Source: a virus. From it: a stretch of DNA of 64,000 nucleotides. The translations under genes were made by a program, and so were the position numbers. Under the pieces are notes generated by a model. That model did no database searches. It saw only the letters and a list, made by a program, of their open reading frames with translations, and was not told the origin of the DNA. Below, one piece after another: positions 1 through 9,548 of this stretch. The stretch lies in IMG/VR virus record IMGVR_UViG_3300008116_000041, positions 1 to 64,000 of that record; one strand, written 5' to 3'. Every line of letters starts with the position of its first letter. Position 1 is the stretch's first letter.

Positions 1-208
1 CACTTGTACCATCAGTACCGTTAGAACCAGAAGTACCTGATGTACCACTTGATCCGTCTGTTCCGCTAGTTCCTGAAGAACCATCCGTACCATTAGATCC
101 TGAAGTTCCACTTGATCCGTCTGTTCCGCTAGTTCCTGAAGAACCGTCTGTACCGTTTGATCCTGAAGTACCAGAAGAACCTGATGTACCACTTGTACCA
201 GTTGTAAC
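1..208 (-). repeat. Collagen-like coding repeat, distal block
   Basis: Degenerate 9-base units encode Gly-Thr-Ser, Gly-Ser-Ser, Gly-Ser-Asn and Gly-Thr-Asp triplets on the minus strand. Longer units recur almost exactly (compare about 50-90 with 110-150), which suggests recent expansion by recombination or slippage. The block continues past the window edge. Confidence 0.85.
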
Positions 209-1486
209 ACCCAAAGGTGTAACAGCATATGAATAGTGTACATCACCCTCTGAGTAGAAAGTCACTGAAGATGTTGCACCTCCGATGTTTTCTACCAATA
301 CTTTAACCAATATTCTATCGGATACATCCAAAGTTGAACCCGAATAGAATGTATCTGTTAATACCATTGTTGGAGATGTACTCTGAATAAGAGCAAAATC
401 GGTTGTGAATAATAGAGATTGAGTACCACCCGAGCTTATCTTATAAACTTGTGCAGCTGTTTGAACTGGTCCTACTGTTCTTGATAAGTGAAAGTAGAAT
501 GACCAAATTCCTGAAGGAATAACAGTAACAGCTGGATTACCAAGAGGTGAAATGTATTCACCGAATATTACTGTTTGACCTGTTAATATTGTATCTGTAT
601 ATGTTGATTGCGGTAAATTATCCGCATTTGTTCCCAATACTTTGAAAGAACCATCTGTTTCAGACTGATTGAAATAATAAATCAATCCTGATGCTCTACC
701 GTCCTGTCCTGAAGTTCCTGATGAACCACTGGTCCCTGAGCTTCCATCGGTACCACTTGTACCTGATGATCCATCTATACCACTTGTACCTGAGCTTCCA
801 TCAGTACCGCTTGTGCCAGACGATCCACTTGTTCCACCCGAAATTACGATTTCTGCTGCACCTGTACCCCCACTGATAACAGTACCACCTGAAATAGTAA
901 TACCTGTAACCGAAGTTACAGTTGTAACACCATCAGAAACAGATAAATTTCCACCAGATGAAGCTGTGTTAAAAATTCTCCATCTAGCATTACTTCTTGT
1001 AACACCACTAACACCTTCAATAGTAGACCCTGTCCATGCGTCGATAAAGTTCTGACCTGCAACAGTTGCATTGGTACAGATGAAGTTGTCACCTGAAGGT
1101 ACCAAAGCACCTGAAATTTCTGCTGCATCCCAAAGTGCAGGATAGTTGTCAATTTGAAGTTGATAGGTTGTGTCGGCTGATATCACATAAACCAACATAC
1201 CAATTCTACGTCTTCCTGTTGATATCTCATCACTATTGATGTATACCTGATCAGGAACCGCAAATGGTGTATTATAAGCAAACTCAATAGGAATAGTATT
1301 TGCCGAATTTGTGACTGATCCACCTGGTCCTATTGGATCATAAATTAAGTCTTGGTGCGAATAAACCTCCATGTATCCTCCAATGGATAATACAGAGAAG
1401 TTTGTACCTTGGGGGTTATCAAGTGCAACCGAATCGGGTCCGTTTAATAACGTTCCCGAGATTGGATTTTTGTACTGAAAGCTCAT
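1..1486 (-). CDS. Collagen-like tail fibre protein (C-terminus beyond window)
   Basis: The frame is open from an ATG at 1486 to the left edge, giving at least 495 residues, so the gene is truncated by the window. Residues about 1-215 form a globular head with no family I recognise. Two Gly-X-Y blocks made of GTS, GSS, GTD and GSN triplets lie at about residues 216-260 and from about 426 to the edge, separated by a beta-rich domain. Gly-X-Y runs in phage tail proteins usually form collagen-like trimeric shafts, so a fibre or adhesin role is inferred. It follows the PT-repeat gene by 15 bases and ends the baseplate/fibre block, where host-contact proteins are expected. No catalytic motif was seen. 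Confidence 0.75.
   Translation of the reverse strand, partial: MSFQYKNPISGTLLNGPDSVALDNPQGTNFSVLSIGGYMEVYSHQDLIYDPIGPGGSVTNSANTIPIEFAYNTPFAVPDQVYINSDEISTGRRRIGMLVYVISADTTYQLQIDNYPALWDAAEISGALVPSGDNFICTNATVAGQNFIDAWTGSTIEGVSGVTRSNARWRIFNTASSGGNLSVSDGVTTVTSVTGITISGGTVISGGTGAAEIVISGGTSGSSGTSGTDGSSGTSGIDGSSGTSGTDGSSGTSGSSGTSGQDGRASGLIYYFNQSETDGSFKVLGTNADNLPQSTYTDTILTGQTVIFGEYISPLGNPAVTVIPSGIWSFYFHLSRTVGPVQTAAQVYKISSGGTQSLLFTTDFALIQSTSPTMVLTDTFYSGSTLDVSDRILVKVLVENIGGATSSVTFYSEGDVHYSYAVTPLGVTTGTSGTSGSSGTSGSNGTDGSSGTSGTDGSSGTSGSNGTDGSSGTSGTDGSSGTSGTSGSNGTDGTS
705..838 (-). repeat. Collagen-like coding repeat, proximal block
   Basis: This is a shorter run of the same Gly-X-Y coding units as at 1-208, in the same reading frame. 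It encodes about residues 216-260 of the collagen-like fibre protein. Confidence 0.8.
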
Positions 1487-1501
1487 GTCTTTTTTATTTT
1501 T

Positions 1502-3112
1502 TTATATTAGGGTGTTACCTTTAAAGTAAATATCGGAAACTGATGCGTTTATTCTGAAGTCTGTGTTAGTATTTGATGTATACACTCTGTAAGTACCTGC
1601 CGGTATTGTACCACCAGTGTATTCAACAGTAATGTTATAGTATGCTGCGGTCATATTTCTTGCTGTAAGCGCGTTTGGATTACCCGCGATGTTTGTAGAA
1701 ATCTGACTAATCTTTTGTCCATTAGTTGCTCCTGTTGAAACGATCCAAGTATACCATGCATTTCCTGCTGTACCACCTGAAACTTTTGTTGTTTGGAATA
1801 GGTATGCGTTTATCGGATTACCGAAGGCATCGTTACCTCCCGAAGTCGTAGAAATAGGACCTGTCAAGATAGATGGTGCAGTTACACCCCATCCTGAGAA
1901 TGATAAATAAGCATTGAATTGATCATTGAATGTTATTGGGTTTGCTGTTGTCGGAGTATTAATCCAAAAACCTCTAAACGAAGATCCTTGCGATGACATC
2001 CATCCGTTGAATTGTGCAGTTGCCGCTTGTGGTTCAATCAATAAATAACCTTGTAATGGAGCTGGTGTTGGTGTTGGCGTTGGTGTTTCAGTTGGTGTTA
2101 TTGTTGCCGTTGGCGTTGGAGACTCAGTTGGGGTCATTGTTGGACTCGCTGTGGTTGTAACCGAAGGTGTTGGTGTTGTAGTTTCAGTTGGTGTTAGAGT
2201 TGGCGTTGCAGTTTCTGTTGGAGACGGAGTTTGCGTAACTGTTTCAGTTGGAGTTATAGTTGGTGTTGGAGTTGGGGTCATCGTCTCAGTCGCGGATGCG
2301 GTGATTGAAGGAGTTGGTGTTGGTGTTTCAGTAGATGTTGCCGTTATCGAAGGAGTAGGAGTATTTGTTGGTGTCTCAGTCGGAGTTGTTGTAGGTGTTT
2401 CTGTGTTAGTTGGTGTTACACTTGGTGTGTTTGTAGGCGTCTCAGATGGGGTTGTAGTCGGAGTTTCAGTAGGCGTCTCAGTTGGTGTTTGAGTTGCAGT
2501 TGCTGCTGGTGTTCCTGTTGGTGTTTGAGTTGGTGTTTCAGTAGGTGTTGGCGTTTGAGTTGGTGTCTCACTTGCAGTCTGGGTTGGTGTTTGAGTTGCA
2601 GTTGCTGCTGGTGTTCCTGTTGGCGTTTGAGTTGGTGTCTCACTTGGCGTTGCTGATAATGTAGTTGTTGGTGTCGGTGTAGTTGTTGGTGTTTGAGAGG
2701 TGGTAGGAGTTGGTGTTTGTGTAGGGGTTTCACTCGGAGTAGTCGTCGGAGTTGGCGTAGGTGTCGGAGTTTCTGTTGTACTTGCAGTAGGAGTCGGGCT
2801 AGTTCCAACAGTTGCTGTTGGTGATGGAGTAAGTGTTGGTGTTGGGCTGGCAGTTGGAGTTGGAGTGACACACTCGAAGGTGATTACCACACCATTGAAC
2901 ATGTCAGTTCTTGTTTGAGCAGAATAAGCTAAAGTCGCTCCTGTAAGACCTATTGGGAAAGTTGAATAATAAACATCAAATGGACCTAAAGCATTCGAAT
3001 TCGAAGCTAATCGCACTATGTAACTTGTACAGCCTGTTACTGTAAGTTGTTGTTCTATTGAGTTGTCACATCCTGGGGCATTATTAACAACGAATATCGA
3101 ATAAAGACTCAT
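1502..3112 (-). CDS. Proline-threonine repeat surface protein
   Basis: The 536-residue protein has three parts. An N-terminal domain (about 1-81) has cysteines at about 15, 28 and 81. A low-complexity region (about 82-352) is almost entirely Pro, Thr, Ser and Glu in TPTPT, ETPT and TPSPT units. A C-terminal globular domain (about 353-536) is rich in Gly, Asn and aromatic residues. PT-rich stalks are extended spacers in bacterial and viral surface proteins and are classic sites of O-glycosylation. Its place between the SprB-type and collagen-like genes suggests a tail-fibre or head-decoration adhesin. There is no signal peptide. A TATTTAT motif lies 14 bases before the ATG. The exact function is unknown. 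Confidence 0.65.
   Translation of the reverse strand: MSLYSIFVVNNAPGCDNSIEQQLTVTGCTSYIVRLASNSNALGPFDVYYSTFPIGLTGATLAYSAQTRTDMFNGVVITFECVTPTPTASPTPTLTPSPTATVGTSPTPTASTTETPTPTPTPTTTPSETPTQTPTPTTSQTPTTTPTPTTTLSATPSETPTQTPTGTPAATATQTPTQTASETPTQTPTPTETPTQTPTGTPAATATQTPTETPTETPTTTPSETPTNTPSVTPTNTETPTTTPTETPTNTPTPSITATSTETPTPTPSITASATETMTPTPTPTITPTETVTQTPSPTETATPTLTPTETTTPTPSVTTTASPTMTPTESPTPTATITPTETPTPTPTPAPLQGYLLIEPQAATAQFNGWMSSQGSSFRGFWINTPTTANPITFNDQFNAYLSFSGWGVTAPSILTGPISTTSGGNDAFGNPINAYLFQTTKVSGGTAGNAWYTWIVSTGATNGQKISQISTNIAGNPNALTARNMTAAYYNITVEYTGGTIPAGTYRVYTSNTNTDFRINASVSDIYFKGNTLI
2053..2870 (-). repeat. Pro/Thr-coding low-complexity tandem repeat
   Basis: Degenerate 6- to 12-base units encode the TP, TPT and ETPT repeats. 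Some longer blocks recur nearly exactly (around 2490-2540 and 2590-2640), pointing to repeat expansion. The G/T bias on the plus strand creates spurious Val-Gly-rich open frames opposite it. Confidence 0.85.
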
Positions 3113-3126
3113 TCAAGATTTTTTTT

Positions 3127-3133
3127 ATAAATA
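3127..3133 (-). promoter_or_regulatory. TATTTAT motif, PT-repeat gene
   Basis: TATTTAT reads on the coding strand 14 bases before the ATG at 3112. No TTTG-type upstream element is present. This is one of 17 such sites at transcription-unit starts and is a candidate phage promoter. Confidence 0.5.
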
Positions 3134-3178
3134 CCCTTTTCTACTAATTTATCATTGATATTATTACAATTATTTTTC

Positions 3179-3571
3179 TCAAGCTAGAATTACCTCGCAG
3201 TTAGGATCCGTTAAACTCAATGATGTAACACAAGAAGCTTCAACGGTTGATAACCCACCAACCTCACAGGATGAGGAACTAATTGTAATATCTGTGACAC
3301 AAGACACTGTATGAATAGTAATCAAGAATGAACATCCGAATCTACATTCTAAAAGTTCCATCCTTTCACAACCATTTGCATCAACCATTGTTAAAAGAAT
3401 GGCAGGTGCAGTAGCAAACACAGATGAAAGGGTCGCACCTGTTTGCGGAGGTATAGGATTACCTGAGGTAATTGTATAAATCAGGGTCTGATAGTTACCA
3501 TAAATGTCTGAAACATAAACATTTATTGGGTATGTACCCCCCGTTACTGATAAAATTTCTACTCTTGTCAT
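3179..3571 (-). CDS. Small cysteine-containing tail-associated protein
   Basis: The protein has 130 residues if the ATG at 3571 is used. That ATG overlaps the preceding stop as ATGA, with AAGG a few bases upstream. An in-frame GTG at 3580 would add three residues but is less likely. The sequence is beta-rich with several cysteines and a VDANGCERM segment that recalls the end of an SprB-type repeat (V-D-x-x-G-C). It may therefore be a degenerate adhesin module belonging to the preceding gene. No known domain can be named with confidence. It is probably translated by coupling to the SprB-repeat gene. Confidence 0.6.
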   Translation of the reverse strand: MTRVEILSVTGGTYPINVYVSDIYGNYQTLIYTITSGNPIPPQTGATLSSVFATAPAILLTMVDANGCERMELLECRFGCSFLITIHTVSCVTDITISSSSCEVGGLSTVEASCVTSLSLTDPNCEVILA

Positions 3572-5616
3572 GACAAACACCTTATGTCGTATAATATAAT
3601 TAGTTCAACAATCACTTCTTGTGAATCAGGTGCCGCGTCAACTAAACTATTGGATACATAAAACTCTTGGTCAAGTTCAACACCCAAAGGTTGCACTTCT
3701 ACTCTTGCAACGAAAGTAGCGGTTACAAGATCACAATTTGTTCTTCCTGATGTGAGCTCGTCAAATCCACCATTCATTATCTGGGCAAGTCCTCTTTTTG
3801 TACCCGCCGCGAATGAGAATGTTTCTTCACCTACCAAGTAAGTTTGATACGAAACATAATTTTTATCACAATCGATCACTGTTGATCTCGTTTGACTACA
3901 TCCAGAAGAATCTATAATCGTAATTGAGTAGGTTCCTGCCGTGAGACCTGTAGCAACGATATCTTGAGGGTTACCCGGTACGTTATCTGACCATTGGTAC
4001 GTGAATGGTGGAATACCGTCAGATATAAAAGCGGTTATTGAACCATCAGATCCTTGTCCACATGATGTTGTGTATAGGTTATAAATCAACGGAACACTTG
4101 TATTGACAAATACTTGTTGAGTTTGTGTACAACCTGAAGCATCTGTTACAGTAATTTGGTGTTGTCCTGAAGAAACGTTCGTAAAAGTTATCGCACTTGC
4201 TGTTGTATCTAAAATATTTTGAATTCCATCTAAGGAGTAATCGAATGGAGAAATACCTCCGACTGATTTTTCAACCAACACAATTCCATTATTTCCAGCA
4301 CAGGTTGTACCTGTTGTTGTTCCTGTAATTGTAAATGAGTTACTCGAAAGTATTGCGGATTCTTGTAAGAAATAGCATCCATTACTATCTTCGAGGATCA
4401 CAGTGTAGGTACCTCCTGATAGTTCAGTGAATGTATATGAAGCTGCATTAGATGTAATTGAGAAAGTGGATGCGTCGGGATAAATTAATGTAAACGTGTA
4501 TGGTGAAGTACCCCCTAAAGCAGTTACTAAAATAGATCCGTCAGCATTACTACATGAACTTGGATTAACCGATAAAATAATATCAGATATTCCATTTTCA
4601 GTGGCTAAATCGATACCCGCACTAAATTTACACAAAGCAGCATCAGTCACTAAGAAATTATATGATCCCGCAGGAACTCCACTCAAACTGAAACTCTGTG
4701 AATATGACACATCAATTTGTCCTGTGGATGCCGAATAATAATATGGGCCTGTACCGCCAGTTATTGTCATGGTTATTACACCATCGGAGTTTAAACAAGT
4801 AGGAATATTATCTACGACAAATCCTCCAAGACCAACAGGATCTACTTGACCTATTGATTGTTCCCTAATTTTTGAACATCCGGTTGCATCAGTAACTTTT
4901 ACTGCGTAAGTACCAGCTGTTAGTCCCGTAAGAGTACTACCAGTTGAACCATCATTCCAAATGTAAGTCCATGGTTGTACACCTGTTTGTCCCGTAATAA
5001 TTAATTTACCTGATGGTTGTCCACACTGTGTATCAGGGACAATATAGAAACCGAAATCAACTTCCACAGATGGATTCACAATGAATGTTTGTGTTGTTCC
5101 TGTACATCCACCAAAGTCTACTGCCTCAATGTAATATGTTCCCGCAGAAAGTTGTTGGAAAGTAACGGTTTCAAGTGAAGTTGTTGCTGATTGTAAAAGT
5201 TCCCCATTGAAAGTGTAAAGAAAGTAAGCACTCTCTGAAAAGTTAGATGAGTCTTGAACAGTCACACTTCCATTTGATTGGCTACATGTTGTTGCTGACA
5301 CGTCTATGATTGTTGCACAGTTTCCTGATGAAACAGGAACGTTGACATCAAACTCCAAGTTTACAGGCATCGTAGAGTCATTAACTCTGAATGCGTAAGT
5401 TCCCGCTGAAAGACCGTTTGCAAATGCATATGTCAAATTAATTGACAATGGATCCAAATAATCGTAATTATATGCCAGATAATTCGAATATCCCAATGGT
5501 GGTTGCCATTGAACTGTATACGGAGGAGTACCTCCTGAAAATCCGACTTGGATACTTCCACTTCCGTTGTTTTGGCAATCGCCCGTGACAAAAACAATGT
5601 AATTAAACGACGCCAT
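3568..5616 (-). CDS. SprB-type repeat tail adhesin
   Basis: The protein has 682 residues from the ATG at 5616; a GTG two codons earlier is possible. About seven tandem units fill residues 10-580. Each has the SprB-repeat signature: a Cys and Gly-Ser near the start, GGTPPYT or a similar Pro-Tyr turn, then LSAGTY or LTAGTY and V-x-D-x-x-G-C. A C-terminal domain of about 100 residues follows. SprB repeats are typical of large cell-surface adhesins of gliding Bacteroidetes. In a phage tail locus the inference is a host-binding fibre with Ig-like beta-sandwich modules. The start overlaps the previous gene by 14 bases and the end overlaps the next by 4. Confidence 0.75.
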   Translation of the reverse strand: MASFNYIVFVTGDCQNNGSGSIQVGFSGGTPPYTVQWQPPLGYSNYLAYNYDYLDPLSINLTYAFANGLSAGTYAFRVNDSTMPVNLEFDVNVPVSSGNCATIIDVSATTCSQSNGSVTVQDSSNFSESAYFLYTFNGELLQSATTSLETVTFQQLSAGTYYIEAVDFGGCTGTTQTFIVNPSVEVDFGFYIVPDTQCGQPSGKLIITGQTGVQPWTYIWNDGSTGSTLTGLTAGTYAVKVTDATGCSKIREQSIGQVDPVGLGGFVVDNIPTCLNSDGVITMTITGGTGPYYYSASTGQIDVSYSQSFSLSGVPAGSYNFLVTDAALCKFSAGIDLATENGISDIILSVNPSSCSNADGSILVTALGGTSPYTFTLIYPDASTFSITSNAASYTFTELSGGTYTVILEDSNGCYFLQESAILSSNSFTITGTTTGTTCAGNNGIVLVEKSVGGISPFDYSLDGIQNILDTTASAITFTNVSSGQHQITVTDASGCTQTQQVFVNTSVPLIYNLYTTSCGQGSDGSITAFISDGIPPFTYQWSDNVPGNPQDIVATGLTAGTYSITIIDSSGCSQTRSTVIDCDKNYVSYQTYLVGEETFSFAAGTKRGLAQIMNGGFDELTSGRTNCDLVTATFVARVEVQPLGVELDQEFYVSNSLVDAAPDSQEVIVELIILYDIRCLS
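3860..5590 (-). repeat. Seven SprB-type protein repeats
   Basis: Seven diverged units of roughly 70-90 codons share the pattern of a GG-x-x-PY turn, G-L-[ST]-A-G-T-Y and V-x-D-x-x-G-C. Their divergence indicates an old array rather than recent DNA-level expansion. Confidence 0.7.
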
Positions 5617-8608
5617 TTGCACAATTTATTGAAATGTTTATCCCAACATTGAGTGTTAGAAGTGTTTGAAGATTTTTTGGTATACAATCCATATTTGTAA
5701 CGTTCAAAGTGTTTCCATTTAGGAAATAGTTCAACCCATAACGATATAAATTATCTAAATTATCTGCCAAACTGTTTTTCCAAAGACTATTAGTAGGTAC
5801 ATCATTCAATCCATCCCCTTGATAGAATGGGTATAGGATTATTTGTTCGTCCCCTAGTTTTAAATCTACATACCAAGTTGTGGAAAGTGTATTTGTTATA
5901 CAATCATTCAACGTTAATTCTTCTTCAGCTAAATATGTTTGTAGTGATTGTGCAAGAACCCCTTGGAAATTTGTGACAGTGCCGTTTCCGTTCAACCATG
6001 GGAATACTTTGAATTCAACAAATTCAGTTGAACAATCGTAATTGAAACAACTTCCCACAATATAACATGCGTCAGCCGGTACGGGAACAAACTGACATCC
6101 TCTTTGTCTTCTGTAAACATACTTCTGTTTTTGGAAGATGGAATTCTCGAATCTTGTACCTGAATTCCAAATTGTTGTTGCCGGAATCATCTGCTCAACC
6201 AACTTCATCCAATAGGGACCTAAGCCCTCAACATAATCAATCAGTTTTTGATATGTGTAATTGTTATTTGGTATTCCAATGGTATTTTCCTGTTCCAAAT
6301 ACTTCCAAAATATCGATGAAAGTGTTGGATATCCCCCAGTGTGTCCATCGGTTATGTACAATCTATTTCTTACATTAATCGTATTCTGCCAAAATGTCTG
6401 TGCAAACTCAAAGAAAGTCTTTTTCTTAGGTTGTGGATTGATGAAAGTCCAATCTACCCCTCCGATTGTTGGAAAAGGTGTAGTCATTCCTGTTTCAGGA
6501 ATTGGATAATCATAAAGTCTCGATTGATTCCATACATCATACACCAAACCTTGACCTGGATTGAGGTATAAATCAACATTCTTCACATTTAGAACAAGTT
6601 TTTCCTTATCAATATAATAATAGGCATCATAACCAGCATCTGTGGAAATTCTAAGATCCTCATCATCAGAGACCCATGACTTTTTGTTATCAATCGTTTT
6701 CTGTAATTTGAATCCCTCAGTCATGTAAGGGAAATCTCTAAATCTTTCTAAATAGATCTGACCATAAGTGAAGGGTTCTAAGACAGTTTGGAAAGTAGGG
6801 TTGGTTCCTGTGAAAACATTCTCAACTAACGGGATTTCAGGACTCCTATGTTGTGGTGTTGATTCGTACCAACCCGCTCCAACTTGGAAGAAGTACTCTT
6901 CGTTTGGTGTTGGCGCCTTTGGATATCCCTCAATGTCCATAGGAAAGTCAGATAATCCAACATTGACCTCCTCTAATATTGTCGTTGATGTGAAAGCACT
7001 GTAAACCTGACCTTGAAGCTTATATGTTACTGTTGAAGATAAACTTGGAACATTATCTACGTATGTTCCACCTGATATCTTTGCATATTGAACGGCAAAT
7101 TGATCTAAATTAATTCTTTGATCGGCAACATATATGTTTTCATTGAATTCAATCAACGCTTCAGGTGCTCCAACCAGTCTCAGAAGAAACTCTACTGATC
7201 TTCTCGTACCCTTAGATCTGAATAGATAACCCGAGTTTAGAATAAGATTCCTATAGTATTGGTAATTCAATTCAGTTGGAGTTAAAGCTCTAGCATAACC
7301 CGGGTAAGCCGGTGCATTTGTCTGACCGAACACAGAATCCAAAAAGTTTTCATTTGTAATCGGTGATATATTTGGTTCCCAACCTAAAGTCGCGGCTAAA
7401 TTTTTCAATAACAAAGAAGGAATGTCATTCTGAATGGTGTAATTAACTGAAGTCATATTAGCCATACCATCAATGAATAATTTAACTTGATCGAAACTCC
7501 TACCGTAGATTTGAAGAATCTTTTCAACCTTTCTATCCTTTGTATCAAACTCCTTGAATGAGTCTTGAATCAAGAAACGCGAGATTAAATTAGTCTTGTA
7601 CGAATCAAGTTCTTCTGAAACAAATGCAAGTTGTGTTAAGTACTCATCAAAAGCATTGGTCCTGATGTCCAAGTTCCATGTACCCTCCAAAGGCCAAGTT
7701 AAAGTTGTAAAGTTGTTGTAGAACTGACCGTTTTCATCCTCACTAGGCACCTGGAATACCGCAGTGTAAGGCGGTTCTATCAATCTATTGAGAAGGAATT
7801 TTTCAATCTCATCGAATGACTCGGCAAATACTTGGTCCACTACTAAATCATTTGGTCTGATGTGGTAGTTGGAAGAATAGGTTGTTGCTGTTGTTCCGAA
7901 CGGTGATCCCGAAACATAAAATGTTAATGTACCTGTCGCCAAACTATCTGAGGGTTCAAAAGAAAGGACTTTGAAGATATCGTAAGGGTTACTTGTGTTA
8001 CCTGTATTCGTGATCGCAACGCAGTAATCAAGATAAGTACTGTTGAGGTTCCTCAACGGTGATGTTACAATCTCACGGGCTAGTATATTTGTTGCCGCAG
8101 AAATCGAATAATCAATCATAAAAGGATTTGTCAATCGATCAACATCAACAGAAAATATTGTTTCATCGTTTATCCCATCGTAAACAATATTATATGCAGT
8201 AAAACCAGTCAAAGATTGTTGGTTCATGAACCTCACATCTAAAGAAGCCGGAAACTTATTGATAATTCTTGTAACAGATACTTGTAATCTTTTAGCCAAA
8301 GAACCATACATAGAGAAGTTGGTAACTTCAGTCAAATCCAAATTCGGATAAACTCTAAATTCTTTTGCAAAAATCAATCTGCTCTCCGCAAGTTGATCCA
8401 CTTGTAAATCTTCTAAACTGATAGGTTTTGAAAAGGCACCAATATTAAATTCACGGTTAACTTTTTCTGTAATACCTGTTGTAAATTCGAAATTACCTTG
8501 CGTAAGACCTCCACCCTCAACAGTTTGTAAACCTACAATATTGTCGGAGAATGTACCAGCCCCACTACCAGGTCTAGGTGGATAAAAATATTTTACTTGT
8601 TGAGCCAT
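5603..8608 (-). CDS. Large baseplate/tail protein
   Basis: A 1001-residue protein of the baseplate block with no membrane segment or signal peptide. At about residues 463-480 it carries KGTRRSVEFLLRLVGAP, a segment that resembles tail proteins of the P2 gpI class in contractile phages; this resemblance is from memory and unverified. The middle is helical and the C-terminal part (about 840-1000) is beta-rich with a few cysteines. Its size is near T4 gp7, but the sequence does not let me assign that name. The start shares one base with the previous stop (TAATG), so translation is probably coupled. It directly precedes the SprB-type adhesin gene and could anchor the fibres to the baseplate. Confidence 0.6.
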   Translation of the reverse strand: MAQQVKYFYPPRPGSGAGTFSDNIVGLQTVEGGGLTQGNFEFTTGITEKVNREFNIGAFSKPISLEDLQVDQLAESRLIFAKEFRVYPNLDLTEVTNFSMYGSLAKRLQVSVTRIINKFPASLDVRFMNQQSLTGFTAYNIVYDGINDETIFSVDVDRLTNPFMIDYSISAATNILAREIVTSPLRNLNSTYLDYCVAITNTGNTSNPYDIFKVLSFEPSDSLATGTLTFYVSGSPFGTTATTYSSNYHIRPNDLVVDQVFAESFDEIEKFLLNRLIEPPYTAVFQVPSEDENGQFYNNFTTLTWPLEGTWNLDIRTNAFDEYLTQLAFVSEELDSYKTNLISRFLIQDSFKEFDTKDRKVEKILQIYGRSFDQVKLFIDGMANMTSVNYTIQNDIPSLLLKNLAATLGWEPNISPITNENFLDSVFGQTNAPAYPGYARALTPTELNYQYYRNLILNSGYLFRSKGTRRSVEFLLRLVGAPEALIEFNENIYVADQRINLDQFAVQYAKISGGTYVDNVPSLSSTVTYKLQGQVYSAFTSTTILEEVNVGLSDFPMDIEGYPKAPTPNEEYFFQVGAGWYESTPQHRSPEIPLVENVFTGTNPTFQTVLEPFTYGQIYLERFRDFPYMTEGFKLQKTIDNKKSWVSDDEDLRISTDAGYDAYYYIDKEKLVLNVKNVDLYLNPGQGLVYDVWNQSRLYDYPIPETGMTTPFPTIGGVDWTFINPQPKKKTFFEFAQTFWQNTINVRNRLYITDGHTGGYPTLSSIFWKYLEQENTIGIPNNNYTYQKLIDYVEGLGPYWMKLVEQMIPATTIWNSGTRFENSIFQKQKYVYRRQRGCQFVPVPADACYIVGSCFNYDCSTEFVEFKVFPWLNGNGTVTNFQGVLAQSLQTYLAEEELTLNDCITNTLSTTWYVDLKLGDEQIILYPFYQGDGLNDVPTNSLWKNSLADNLDNLYRYGLNYFLNGNTLNVTNMDCIPKNLQTLLTLNVGINISINCANGVV

Positions 8609-9513
8609 TAACTAATAATCGTGTTGAAGTTTTTACTGAAATCGATATTATCACCTCTATTTTGTCTAACCTCATATAGAAGATCATTGAATTGGTCCCT
8701 AATTTCAAACAAGTTGTATTGTCTGAATATATTGTTGTTAGAGTCATAGATGGTGTAGATTCCATCATCAATAGACTTGGTCTGATTTCCGTAAAGTGCG
8801 ATTGCTAGTGTTGAAACATCATACTCAACCATCTCAATATCGATTGTTACAGGATTGAAAAATGTATTCGTCAAAATAATATCTTGATCAGGTTGTCCAA
8901 TGTATGGTGTAGCGTTTGGTTTGTTCGTAGGTGATGATGATGGTGATAGGGTCAAGAACATAAGATTCGCAGTACTATCCGTATATCTGTATCTTATCGA
9001 TTTTTGTTGTGTGTTTACTTGATTCGTAACAACAGGCTCACAGAAGAAATTCGATGTTACAATTCTGAAGAAGTTAGGAATCTTAGTTCCATCTGCGTTC
9101 AAGTATTCGATTCTGAATCCAACAAGTCCCTGAGGTACAAATTTGTTTCTATACTCTTGTGGTATGAGATTAAGATCTAATACTAATCCTTTCACATTTG
9201 GTAAAGCACTTAACACACCACAATCAATGATTGTAGTTCTCACTTGAGCAGGTCTAATAAGAAGGGTATAAATTCCCAAAGCATTGAACTCTGTTGCCGG
9301 TAAAGTTAAATTGTATAATCCACCTAAAATCTCGACAGATGATCCACCGATTTGTTGGTTACTAAAATAAGGGCGTAGTAAAGTTTTGGCATCGAGTTTT
9401 TTCAAAACGAAGTTGTTTGTTACGTCTCTTGACGGAGTATAATTCAAAATTATCTCCATATCGTCTGGTGAACAGTCAGCTGGTCTTATTGTTCCGTATG
9501 AAGCTATCGCCAT
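8608..9513 (-). CDS. Unassigned baseplate-region structural protein
   Basis: A 301-residue protein of mixed beta character with no recognised family. The C-terminal third contains repeated tyrosine and asparagine segments. It lies in the series of late structural genes between gp6 and the adhesins and is probably a baseplate or fibre-attachment component. A TATTTAT motif 18 bases before its ATG suggests a separate transcript starting here. Its stop forms TAATG with the following 1001-residue gene. Confidence 0.55.
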   Translation of the reverse strand: MAIASYGTIRPADCSPDDMEIILNYTPSRDVTNNFVLKKLDAKTLLRPYFSNQQIGGSSVEILGGLYNLTLPATEFNALGIYTLLIRPAQVRTTIIDCGVLSALPNVKGLVLDLNLIPQEYRNKFVPQGLVGFRIEYLNADGTKIPNFFRIVTSNFFCEPVVTNQVNTQQKSIRYRYTDSTANLMFLTLSPSSSPTNKPNATPYIGQPDQDIILTNTFFNPVTIDIEMVEYDVSTLAIALYGNQTKSIDDGIYTIYDSNNNIFRQYNLFEIRDQFNDLLYEVRQNRGDNIDFSKNFNTIIS

Positions 9514-9531
9514 TTTCTTTTGTTATTTTCT

Positions 9532-9538
9532 ATAAATA
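9532..9538 (-). promoter_or_regulatory. TATTTAT motif, 301-residue protein gene
   Basis: TATTTAT on the coding strand, 18 bases before the ATG at 9513, in a gap of only 35 bases. No TTTG element is seen upstream. Confidence 0.5.
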
Positions 9539-9548
9539 GTTTATCTGT

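Noticed and set aside
1-840. Regular repeats that might suggest a CRISPR array
   Set aside because: The units are coding Gly-X-Y triplets in one open frame, without constant repeats and unique spacers of fixed length.
2151-2918. Plus-strand Val/Gly-rich open frames and a minus-strand Gln/His-rich frame opposite or within the PT-repeat gene
   Set aside because: They are products of reading the same low-complexity repeat in other frames; the PTPT frame continues into folded domains on both sides.
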